Shown here: in pieces, positions 1 to 7,216 of the stretch
How positions within the stretch are numbered: position 1 is the first letter of the stretch
Layout: each line of letters starts with the position of its first letter
Assembly: GCA_003219095.1 (NCBI GenBank)
Contig: QHPM01000294.1
Span: forward strand, 1-12,842
Direction: 5' to 3'
DNA from: Verrucomicrobiota bacterium
GTDB taxonomy: Bacteria; Verrucomicrobiota; Verrucomicrobiia; Chthoniobacterales; UBA10450
Length of the DNA stretch: 12,842 nucleotides
The notes under the pieces: generated by a model
Database searches by the model: none
Told to the model about the DNA's origin: nothing
The model's input: the letters and a program-made list of their open reading frames with translations, nothing else
Position numbers and translations under genes: made by a program

Positions 1-600
1 AGCGATGAATACGGTGGCGGCTCGGTCACGGCACTGCCAATCATCGAAACCCAGGCCGGCGACGTCTCTGCCTATATCCCGACCAATGTGATCTCGATTA
101 CCGATGGTCAGATTTATCTTGAGACGGATCTGTTTTATCAAGGGGTGCGGCCGGCGATTTCTGTCGGCTTATCCGTCAGCCGCGTCGGTTCGGCCGCGCA
201 GATCAAAGCGATCAAGCAGGTCGCCGGCAAAGTGAAGCTCGATCTGGCGCAGTTCCGCGAGCTAGCCGCGTTCGCTCAGTTCGGTTCCGATCTGGATGCG
301 GCGACCAAAGCGCGACTCGATCGCGGGCAGCGCATCGTCGAGCTGTTCAAACAGACGCAATATAATCCGCTCCCGATCGAGCTACAGGTGGCGGTGATGT
401 GGGCGATGCAAAACGGATTCATCGATCCGGTGCCGGTAGAGCGAGTGAAAGAATTTCAAAACAAGCTTCAGGATTTTCTGGAGACGCGAAAGGAATCGCT
501 CCTCGCCTCGATCCGCCAGAAAAAGCAGCTCGATGCTGAGCTCGAAGCCAACCTCAGGGCAACTCTGGAAGAGTTCAGTGCAACTAAACCAGTTGGCTAA
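1..600 (+). CDS. atpA: F1F0 ATP synthase subunit alpha, C-terminal part (5' end outside window)
   Basis: The reading frame is open from base 1 to the TAA at 598-600, giving the last 199 residues of the alpha subunit, the non-catalytic nucleotide-binding subunit of the membrane-attached F1 head. It begins in the highly conserved stretch [17 protein letters not shown], followed by [17 protein letters not shown] and [20 protein letters not shown], which are alpha-subunit hallmarks. The remainder is the helical C-terminal domain ([17 protein letters not shown], then FAQFGSDLD). An internal ATG at 88 is not the start, because conserved sequence continues upstream of it to the window edge. The P-loop lies outside the window. 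The next gene begins 14 bp downstream. In a normal operon that gene would be atpG, but here it is an ORF6N-domain gene. Identification is secure. Confidence 0.98.
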   Translation, partial: SDEYGGGSVTALPIIETQAGDVSAYIPTNVISITDGQIYLETDLFYQGVRPAISVGLSVSRVGSAAQIKAIKQVAGKVKLDLAQFRELAAFAQFGSDLDAATKARLDRGQRIVELFKQTQYNPLPIELQVAVMWAMQNGFIDPVPVERVKEFQNKLQDFLETRKESLLASIRQKKQLDAELEANLRATLEEFSATKPVG

Positions 601-614
601 CCCAATAGACGAAC

Positions 615-1205
615 GTGCTGACGCCTTCGAAACGAATCATCCCTTTGAACGAGCCCGCGATCCATTTGACCCGCGGCCGGCGGGTGATGCTCGATTCCGA
701 CTTGGCTGCGATCTATCAGGTTTCGACGAAGCGATTGAACCAACAGTTACGCAGAAATCGGAGTCGATTCCCTGCCGATTTCGCATTTCAGCTTACGGCA
801 GAGGAACTGACAGACTTGAAGTCGCAAATTGCGACCTCAAATTTGAGGTTGCAAACTGCAACCTCAAAGAAGCGTGGTGGCCGACGCTATCTTCCCTGGG
901 TGTTCACCGAACATGGCGCGATCATGCTCGCCAGTGTCTTGAATAGCGATGTCGCTGAGCAGGCCAGCGTTCGGGTTGTGCGCGCGTTTGTGCGCTTGCG
1001 CGAGATGGTTGCGGGGAATGCAACGCTAGCTGTGAAATTAGCGGAACTCGAGCGCCGCCTTGATTCGCATGACGAATCGATTGCGAATTTGTTCCAATTC
1101 ATTCGGCAACTCTTAACTCCGCCAACGAAACCGAACCGCGAAATCGGATTTCACGTGCGAGAAGACGGCGCGCGTTACCGTATTCGTAAAACCGGGCGCA
1201 TATAG
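615..1205 (+). CDS. ORF6N-domain (KilA-N/antirepressor-type) DNA-binding protein inserted between atpA and atpG
   Basis: This 196-residue protein starts at GTG 615, 14 bp after atpA. Residues about 14-60 (LTRGRRVMLDSDLAAIYQVS, then LNQQLRRNRSRFPADFAFQL) match the ORF6N domain, a DNA-binding fold known from phage antirepressors and from many chromosomal proteins of unknown function. Next come two degenerate nine-residue repeats (LKSQIATSN, LRLQTATSK), then RGGRRYLPWVFTEHGAIMLASVL, also typical of the family, a helical stretch rich in Leu, Glu and Arg, and a basic tail. The stop TAG (1203-1205) is 3 bp from the downstream gamma-type ATG, with no clear Shine-Dalgarno, so the two genes are probably translationally coupled. 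An ORF6N gene is foreign to the conserved atpA-atpG-atpD-atpC order and suggests an insertion. Everything from codon 59 on is duplicated at 1608. No phage or transposase gene is adjacent. The family call is firm, but the biological role is unknown. Confidence 0.9.
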   Translation: MLTPSKRIIPLNEPAIHLTRGRRVMLDSDLAAIYQVSTKRLNQQLRRNRSRFPADFAFQLTAEELTDLKSQIATSNLRLQTATSKKRGGRRYLPWVFTEHGAIMLASVLNSDVAEQASVRVVRAFVRLREMVAGNATLAVKLAELERRLDSHDESIANLFQFIRQLLTPPTKPNREIGFHVREDGARYRIRKTGRI

Positions 1206-1607
1206 ATTATGGCCAATACCCAGGATATCCGACGCCGAATCAAATCGATTCGCAATACCGCGCAGATCACCAAGGCGATGCAAATGGTGGCGGCGTCAAA
1301 AATGCGCAAAGCGCAACAGCATGCCCTGGCGGGGCGTCCGTATGCGGCGTTGATGAACAAGGTGTTGGTTTCGCTGCAACAGCGGACCGATCCGAGACTT
1401 CATCCCTTGCTGCAGGTGCGGGAGGTAAAAAAGGAACTGGTCGTTGTTATTAGCACCGACAAAGGCTTGGCGGGCGCTCTTAACACGAACCTGCTGCGTG
1501 AGGCGGCGCGATTTGAAGCGAGCAAGACCGGCTACATCGTGGTTGGCCGAAAGGCACGACAATTTTTAGCGCGGACAAAACGCGAGTTACTGGCCGATTT
1601 CGAGTTG
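789..1607 (+). repeat. Tandem direct repeat, unit 1 (819 bp)
   Basis: The first unit of an exact-looking 819-bp tandem duplication runs from codon 59 of the ORF6N gene through codon 133 of the first gamma reading frame. I found no difference from 1608-2426 by eye, and translations of three further frames across both units also agree. The period is 273 codons, so reading frame is kept. The parental sequences at the joint share the 10-mer GCCGATTTCG (774-783 in ORF6N, 1593-1602 and 2412-2421 in the gamma frames) inside an 18-bp stretch with 14 matches. Both genes encode Ala-Asp-Phe there. This fits recombination or slippage at short homology. Confidence 0.93.
816..869 (+). repeat. Two 27-bp palindromic tandem repeats inside the ORF6N gene (copy 1)
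   Basis: Units 816-842 and 843-869 match at 22 of 27 positions and encode LKSQIATSN and LRLQTATSK. Each can fold as a stem with loop AAT or AAC. In unit 2 a perfect 12-bp stem (842-853 with 857-868) surrounds AAC. In unit 1 an 11-bp stem (816-826 with 830-840) has one A-C mismatch. Between units a C-G pair (823/833) becomes T-A (850/860), a compensatory change. At the boundary, ACCTCAAATTTGAGGT (834-849) is a perfect 16-bp palindrome, so alternative cruciforms are possible. Confidence 0.9.
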
Positions 1608-2024
1608 CAGCTTACGGCAGAGGAACTGACAGACTTGAAGTCGCAAATTGCGACCTCAAATTTGAGGTTGCAAACTGCAACCTCAAAGAAGCGTGGTGGC
1701 CGACGCTATCTTCCCTGGGTGTTCACCGAACATGGCGCGATCATGCTCGCCAGTGTCTTGAATAGCGATGTCGCTGAGCAGGCCAGCGTTCGGGTTGTGC
1801 GCGCGTTTGTGCGCTTGCGCGAGATGGTTGCGGGGAATGCAACGCTAGCTGTGAAATTAGCGGAACTCGAGCGCCGCCTTGATTCGCATGACGAATCGAT
1901 TGCGAATTTGTTCCAATTCATTCGGCAACTCTTAACTCCGCCAACGAAACCGAACCGCGAAATCGGATTTCACGTGCGAGAAGACGGCGCGCGTTACCGT
2001 ATTCGTAAAACCGGGCGCATATAG
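1209..2024 (+). CDS. Chimeric reading frame: ATP synthase gamma N-terminus fused to ORF6N-protein C-terminus
   Basis: This 271-codon frame has ATG at 1209, 3 bp after the ORF6N stop. Residues 1-133 are identical to AtpG, from MANTQDIRRRIKSIRNTAQI through the N-terminal coiled-coil helix and part of the Rossmann-like domain, ending at ...LADFEL. Residues 134-271 are identical to ORF6N-protein residues 59-196. The fusion is in frame because both parents use the same frame and the repeat period is divisible by three. The C-terminal gamma helix needed to complete the rotor shaft is missing, as is most of the ORF6N DNA-binding region, so neither parental function is likely. It has the same start context as intact atpG, so it is probably translated unless mRNA structure prevents it. 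I regard it as a by-product of the tandem duplication, in effect a 5' partial atpG pseudogene, although a dominant-negative or novel role cannot be excluded. Confidence 0.85.
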   Translation: MANTQDIRRRIKSIRNTAQITKAMQMVAASKMRKAQQHALAGRPYAALMNKVLVSLQQRTDPRLHPLLQVREVKKELVVVISTDKGLAGALNTNLLREAARFEASKTGYIVVGRKARQFLARTKRELLADFELQLTAEELTDLKSQIATSNLRLQTATSKKRGGRRYLPWVFTEHGAIMLASVLNSDVAEQASVRVVRAFVRLREMVAGNATLAVKLAELERRLDSHDESIANLFQFIRQLLTPPTKPNREIGFHVREDGARYRIRKTGRI

Positions 2025-2426
2025 ATTATGGCCAATACCCAGGATATCCGACGCCGAATCAAATCGATTCGCAATACCGCGCAGATCACCAAGGCGATGC
2101 AAATGGTGGCGGCGTCAAAAATGCGCAAAGCGCAACAGCATGCCCTGGCGGGGCGTCCGTATGCGGCGTTGATGAACAAGGTGTTGGTTTCGCTGCAACA
2201 GCGGACCGATCCGAGACTTCATCCCTTGCTGCAGGTGCGGGAGGTAAAAAAGGAACTGGTCGTTGTTATTAGCACCGACAAAGGCTTGGCGGGCGCTCTT
2301 AACACGAACCTGCTGCGTGAGGCGGCGCGATTTGAAGCGAGCAAGACCGGCTACATCGTGGTTGGCCGAAAGGCACGACAATTTTTAGCGCGGACAAAAC
2401 GCGAGTTACTGGCCGATTTCGAGTTG
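1608..2426 (+). repeat. Tandem direct repeat, unit 2 (819 bp)
   Basis: The second unit is directly abutting. The novel joint is between G1607 (last base of the gamma Leu133 codon) and C1608 (first base of the ORF6N Gln59 codon). The unit ends at 2426, after which the unique 3' half of atpG follows. The apparent lack of divergence means the duplication is recent, kept uniform by gene conversion, or an assembly error. The sequence alone cannot separate these. Confidence 0.93.
1635..1688 (+). repeat. Two 27-bp palindromic tandem repeats (copy 2, inside the chimera)
   Basis: This is the same pair of palindromic 27-bp units as at 816-869, carried 819 bp downstream by the large duplication (units 1635-1661 and 1662-1688). 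The region therefore holds four units, two of them with a perfect 12-bp stem (1661-1672 with 1676-1687 in this copy). Confidence 0.9.
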
Positions 2427-2891
2427 AAGGACGCGCCCACTTTTGTCGAAACCAAGCCGATTGCCAAATTCGCGACGGAAAAATTTCTTGCTCGAGAAGT
2501 CGACAAGGTTTCTGTGGTTTACACCCATTTTATCAACACTATTAATCAACGGCCCACGGTGCAGACGCTGCTGCCGATTGAGCACGGTGAACTGCCAAAG
2601 AACGAGGCAGAGTCCGCGAGTGATCCTTTGCTTGGATATATTTTTGAACCAACCGCCGAGCGGGTGTTAGAAGCGATGCTGCCTTATTATCTTCAGTACC
2701 AAATTTTTCAGATGATCCTTGATGCGCGCGCCTCCGAGCATAGCGCGCGAATGGTGGCGATGAAGAACGCGACGGATAACGCGCATCAGTTCATCAAGGA
2801 CCTGACCCTGGAGTATAACAAAATGCGACAGGCAAGTATTACGACCGAGTTGCTCGAAATCGCAACCGCGCAGATGGGGCTCGGTCAGTAA
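2028..2891 (+). CDS. atpG: F1F0 ATP synthase subunit gamma (intact copy)
   Basis: This full-length 287-residue gamma subunit is the central shaft that turns inside the alpha3beta3 head and couples proton flow to ATP synthesis. The N-terminal helix has the family pattern (RRRIKSIRNTAQITKAMQMV). The middle has VVVISTDKGLAGALNTNLL. The C-terminus carries the gamma signature ASEHSARMVAMKNATDNA and the closing helix through TTELLEIATAQMGLGQ. ATG 2028 lies 3 bp after the stop of the upstream chimera and has no strong Shine-Dalgarno, so translation probably depends on coupling to the preceding frame, as also seen at 1209. The first 133 codons are inside repeat unit 2; the rest is unique. atpD starts 12 bp downstream. 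This must be the working copy, since no other complete gamma gene is in the window. Confidence 0.97.
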   Translation: MANTQDIRRRIKSIRNTAQITKAMQMVAASKMRKAQQHALAGRPYAALMNKVLVSLQQRTDPRLHPLLQVREVKKELVVVISTDKGLAGALNTNLLREAARFEASKTGYIVVGRKARQFLARTKRELLADFELKDAPTFVETKPIAKFATEKFLAREVDKVSVVYTHFINTINQRPTVQTLLPIEHGELPKNEAESASDPLLGYIFEPTAERVLEAMLPYYLQYQIFQMILDARASEHSARMVAMKNATDNAHQFIKDLTLEYNKMRQASITTELLEIATAQMGLGQ

Positions 2892-4315
<1,424 letters not shown>

Positions 4316-4316
<1 letters not shown>

Positions 4317-4723
4317 TGGCGACGCTGCGACTTGAAATTGTTACGCCGGAAACAACCGCCTATTCCGAGGATGTTGAGATGGTGACGCTTCCGGGGTCAG
4401 AAGGTGAACTCGGGGTTTATCCGAAGCACGTGCCGGTGCTAACGATTTTAAAACCGGGGGAGCTGCGCGTGGTAAAAGACAAACGCGCTACTTCGCTGGC
4501 TGTGGGTGAAGGATTTGTTGAAATTACGCCGGAGCGTGTCTCTGTTCTAACCGATATGGCCCTGGAAGCCCAGGTAATCGATGAGGCTGCGGCTGAGAAG
4601 GCAGTTGCTCGCGCGCAGGCCGCAATGAAGGAAGATCACACCGCGGAAGAAGTCGCTGCAATTCAGGCATCGCTACAAAAGGCGCTTGCGCAGTTACACG
4701 TAAAACGCCGGCGGCATTCCTAA
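4316..4723 (+). CDS. atpC: F1F0 ATP synthase subunit epsilon
   Basis: This 135-residue epsilon subunit sits at the foot of the gamma shaft, contacts the c-ring and can inhibit ATP hydrolysis. The N-terminal beta-sandwich has the family pattern (LRLEIVTPETTAYSEDVEMV, then LPGSEGELGVYPKHVPVLTIL). The C-terminal part (from about residue 88) is two alanine- and glutamate-rich helices, typical of the mobile inhibitory domain, ending in a basic tail (VKRRRHS). It overlaps atpD by one base and has a strong AAGGAGG. It is the last ATP synthase gene here, and lpxI follows after 18 bp. Confidence 0.96.
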
Positions 4724-4741
4724 CTGCTCTTCCGCGCGAAA

Positions 4742-5551
4742 TTGCACGCGCCCGATCAACTCGCCATCATCGCTGGCAACGGCGTTTATCCCCGCGTCCT
4801 TGCGCGCCGGGCACGAGCAGCGGGCGTTCGGAAGATTCTCGCTCTTGCTTTCGAAGGGGAGACCGACGCGGAACTTGGTCAGCACGTCGATGAAATTCGC
4901 TGGCTACGAGTCGGTCAATTGAATCGGATGCTTTCCACCCTGCGCGATGCCAGGATTACCAAGGCCATCATGGCGGGCCAAATCGCGCCGCGAAACCTGT
5001 TCGACCTTCATCCCGACTGGCGCGCCCTGCTGCTGCTCGCAAAAATGCGACAACGCAATGCCGAATCGATCTTTCGGGCCATCGCCGGCGAGCTCGACAA
5101 GATAGGTGTGGCGCTTTTACCAGCGACCACCTTTCTGGAGGATTTTCTAGCAGGAAAGGGTTTGATCGCGGGACCGAAACTATCGCGCCGGGAAAAGTCG
5201 GACATCGATCTCGGCTGGGATATCGCGCAAAAAATTGCCGCGCTGGACATTGGACAAACGGTAATCGTCAAAAATGGGACCGTTCTCGCGATTGAAGGTT
5301 TTGATGGAACCAATGAGACAATCCGCCGCGGCGGTGCGCTTGGTCGGGGTGGCGCTGTCATGATCAAGGTCGCCAAACCAGATCAAGACATGCGTTTCGA
5401 CGTTCCTGTCATTGGTCCTGAAACGATTTCCGCGGCGCTCGAGGCAAAGATTCGAGTGATTGCGTTGGAAGCAGGGCGCACGTTGTTGCTGGAAAAAGAA
5501 GAGGTGATCCGTGCGGCGCAAAGCGCGAAAATTTCCGTGCTCGGACGTTAG
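4742..5551 (+). CDS. lpxI: UDP-2,3-diacylglucosamine pyrophosphatase, LpxI type
   Basis: This 269-residue protein of the LpxI family (formerly DUF1009) hydrolyses UDP-2,3-diacylglucosamine to lipid X and UMP, the fourth step of lipid A synthesis, in organisms that lack LpxH. Features seen are the N-terminal nucleotide-binding-like stretch LAIIAGNGVYPRVLARRARA, the middle IMAGQIAPRNLF, and the conserved C-terminal catalytic domain with DGTNETIRRGGALGRGG, AKPDQDMRFDVPVIGPETI (Asp216 and Asp220) and IRVIALEAGRTLLLEKEEVI. The length is close to the family norm. The best start is TTG 4742, which places the IAGNG motif near the N-terminus as in relatives; no ATG or clear Shine-Dalgarno is available. 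The 18-bp gap after atpC suggests co-transcription with the ATP synthase genes. A broken copy of the 3' end lies at about 8917-9101. The family call is secure; the start codon is less so. Confidence 0.93.
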   Translation: MHAPDQLAIIAGNGVYPRVLARRARAAGVRKILALAFEGETDAELGQHVDEIRWLRVGQLNRMLSTLRDARITKAIMAGQIAPRNLFDLHPDWRALLLLAKMRQRNAESIFRAIAGELDKIGVALLPATTFLEDFLAGKGLIAGPKLSRREKSDIDLGWDIAQKIAALDIGQTVIVKNGTVLAIEGFDGTNETIRRGGALGRGGAVMIKVAKPDQDMRFDVPVIGPETISAALEAKIRVIALEAGRTLLLEKEEVIRAAQSAKISVLGR

Positions 5552-5780
5552 CGACAAGTTCTGCCGATTGGGATGGTTACCAAGAAGGGCGCGATGCTCA
5601 AGATCTTTCCACGGGCTGACCAGTTTCCCTTCCAGATCAGCTTTCTTTCACTTGTCACTATATATTAAGGAGTGAACGATCGGAGAATTTGGCCCTCAGC
5701 TGGGAGTTCTTCGGGGAGGCGCACAATATTACTCCAGGGCTTTTTGACGCCGAAGGAGAGTCTGCGAAAGGGCACACAGG
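5552..5780 (+). other. Non-coding gap between lpxI and the prepilin operon, with a possible promoter
   Basis: I see no convincing gene in these 229 bp. The AT-rich patch at 5651-5666 (TTGTCAC, then TATATATT) is the best candidate -10 region for the prepilin operon, with TATATT at 5661-5666, but no good -35 lies 17 bp upstream. An AAGGAG at 5667-5672 precedes a GTG whose frame soon becomes the arginine- and proline-rich shadow of the prepilin gene, so I do not call a gene there. AAAGGG at 5767-5772 serves the ATG at 5781. No hairpin followed by a T run is visible after lpxI. Confidence 0.4.
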
Positions 5781-6371
5781 ATGCTGCAATTTTTAGAAAT
5801 GATTTTAGCCCGCCCCACGCGGCGTCAGGCTGGCGCCACCCTCGCCGAAACCCTTGTCGCCGCCACCCTTGTCGGCGCTTTTTTCGTGACCATTTTCGAA
5901 GTCAACGCCGTTTGCCTGCGTTACATCGAGGCCAGCAAGGAATGCGTAGCAGCCGTGCAAGGTGTCCAGGACCGCGTCGAAGGGTTGCGCAATCTCGCCT
6001 TCACCGATCTGGTCTCGCCAGCCTATATGATGAACCCGCAACCTACCCCATCGGGGTCGCCCTCGGGGCCGAGGCCGATGTCGTTGGTTTATCCTTCTAA
6101 CTCTTCGGATCTCGCTGCCCGGGTCACAGAAGAGGTTACAGTCAGCGGCTACCCAAGCGGCACTCCTCTTCCAGGCAGTACTCCCACTATCACTTACACG
6201 CGCTCACCCGGTGCCGCGGTTTATCCGAGCGCCTCGCCGGCGACGTCGCCGGACTTCAGCGGCACGACGATGGTGAAGGTGAAGGTGAAATATACGTGGA
6301 CAGCGACGCTTGGCGGACGGCAACACAGCGAAGAAACCGAAACGCTAATCGCGGCGGGAACCAAGAAATGA
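5781..6371 (+). CDS. Type IV prepilin-like protein (minor pilin/pseudopilin)
   Basis: This 196-residue protein starts at ATG 5781, 8 bp after AAAGGG (5767-5772). Residues 11-15 include three arginines, followed by a prepilin-peptidase site: cleavage after Gly18 gives mature ATLAE with the conserved glutamate at +5. A hydrophobic helix follows (TLVAATLVGAFFVTIFEV), which anchors the subunit in the inner membrane before assembly. The rest is a predicted periplasmic beta-rich domain with a Pro/Ser-rich linker (QPTPSGSPSGPRP) and a late alternating Val-Lys strand. Size and composition suit a minor component resembling PilV or GspI. Its stop overlaps the next start by 4 bp (ATGA), so the genes are coupled. 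No assembly ATPase, platform protein or peptidase is in the window. The class is well supported; the specific name is not. Confidence 0.82.
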   Translation: MLQFLEMILARPTRRQAGATLAETLVAATLVGAFFVTIFEVNAVCLRYIEASKECVAAVQGVQDRVEGLRNLAFTDLVSPAYMMNPQPTPSGSPSGPRPMSLVYPSNSSDLAARVTEEVTVSGYPSGTPLPGSTPTITYTRSPGAAVYPSASPATSPDFSGTTMVKVKVKYTWTATLGGRQHSEETETLIAAGTKK

Positions 6372-7216
6372 AGCCGGTTCGCCTGCAAGACCACGGCTTC
6401 ACCCTGATCGAAATGCTGCTCGCCGTGGCCATCGGCTCGCTCATGCTGGCCGCGATCATGGCCGCTTCGATCTGCCTCCAACGGAGCTTCAGCGCGGTGG
6501 ATAGTTACTTTGCCTCGCACGTGCAACAGGTCCGGATCATCGACTATCTCAGCCGGGACGTGAGGCGATCCTACATTGTCACCACCAGTACAGATCTGCA
6601 AACTGTTACCTGCACCATTCCGAACTACCTGGTCGACAATGGCAGCAACCAGCCCACGCGCGCCACGCCGACGCTTGCGCTGGTTGGAAACAAAGTCGTC
6701 GCCAATTATCAGGCTAGCACTGTGAATAACGTTACAATAACGCAAGGTTCTGCCGCTATTAGCTGCCCTGGGCTCGGGCTTTCTTCTCATTTTACTAGTT
6801 CCAACGCCGGCCAATCTGTCGTCGGCACCGGTATTCCGGCGGGAACCACGATCCAGAGCGTTTCGAATTGCCTTTTGGGGAATTGCAGTCAGGCCACCAT
6901 GTCGAACGCGGCAAGTACCACGAATACCAGCGCTACCGTTACGATAGGCGCGCTTACCAACGTGATTTACTCTGTCGTTAATCAAACGATCCAGCGAAGA
7001 GAAAACGGCGGCCTCACCAACATTGCGGCAAGCGCTGACACTCTAATCCCCATCACCTACGACACCGAGCTTCTCAATACCGAGTTTACGCAATCGACGG
7101 TAACCTTTCAGCCGGAGTTCGCCCGGGGCAATCAAACTTTTCTCGATAACGAGCGCGCCGGCACAGCCGTCTTTTCTCTAACGTATCTGCGCAACCGGAG
7201 AAGAGGGGATGGTTGA
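6368..7216 (+). CDS. Type IV prepilin-like protein (PilW/GspJ-like) with an embedded beta-rich module
   Basis: This 282-residue protein has its start at ATG 6368 in a 4-bp ATGA overlap with the previous gene. A longer frame from 6296 would add residues that only shadow the upstream gene and would move the prepilin motif away from the N-terminus. The leader is MKPVRLQDHG and the mature end FTLIE, a textbook prepilin-peptidase site after Gly10 with Glu at +5. A hydrophobic helix follows (LLAVAIGSLMLAAIMAASI). The segment HVQQVRIIDYLSRDVRRSYI resembles PilW/GspJ-type pseudopilins. Residues about 120-196 hold a Ser/Thr-rich insertion with ISCPG (Cys133), GTGIPAGTTI and paired cysteines NCLLGNC, unlike the flanking fold. 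After it the pilin body resumes (NVIYSVVNQTIQRRENG). It likely acts with its neighbours in pilus or pseudopilus tip assembly. Confidence 0.8.
   Translation: MKPVRLQDHGFTLIEMLLAVAIGSLMLAAIMAASICLQRSFSAVDSYFASHVQQVRIIDYLSRDVRRSYIVTTSTDLQTVTCTIPNYLVDNGSNQPTRATPTLALVGNKVVANYQASTVNNVTITQGSAAISCPGLGLSSHFTSSNAGQSVVGTGIPAGTTIQSVSNCLLGNCSQATMSNAASTTNTSATVTIGALTNVIYSVVNQTIQRRENGGLTNIAASADTLIPITYDTELLNTEFTQSTVTFQPEFARGNQTFLDNERAGTAVFSLTYLRNRRRGDG

Noticed and set aside
533..946. 137-codon plus-strand frame across the atpA end and the ORF6N start
   Set aside because: It overlaps two clearly conserved coding sequences in another frame and its translation resembles no family.
887..1102. Minus-strand frames at 887-1102 and 1706-1921 with identical translations
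   Set aside because: They are antisense shadows of the duplicated ORF6N segment. Their identity only confirms the 819-bp repeat.
789..2426. Repeat region as a CRISPR array or insertion sequence
   Set aside because: There are no spaced short repeats, no terminal inverted repeats and no transposase. It is a simple two-unit tandem duplication of coding DNA.
5672..6100. GTG-started frame with a good AAGGAG upstream of the first prepilin gene
   Set aside because: Its second half is the Arg/Pro-rich shadow of the prepilin gene and its first part has no recognisable features. The prepilin frame has the leader-peptidase motif and its own ribosome site.
6270..6291. Short GGTGAA repeats in the first prepilin
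   Set aside because: Three units encode an alternating Val-Lys beta strand and are too short to suggest a slippage-based phase switch.
6296..6367. Upstream start for the second prepilin
   Set aside because: The extension lies wholly inside the previous gene and would bury the prepilin cleavage site. ATG 6368 with the ATGA overlap is the natural start.
6221..6985. 254-codon minus-strand frame over the prepilin genes
   Set aside because: It lies antisense to two coupled prepilin genes with clear motifs, and no family is recognised in it.
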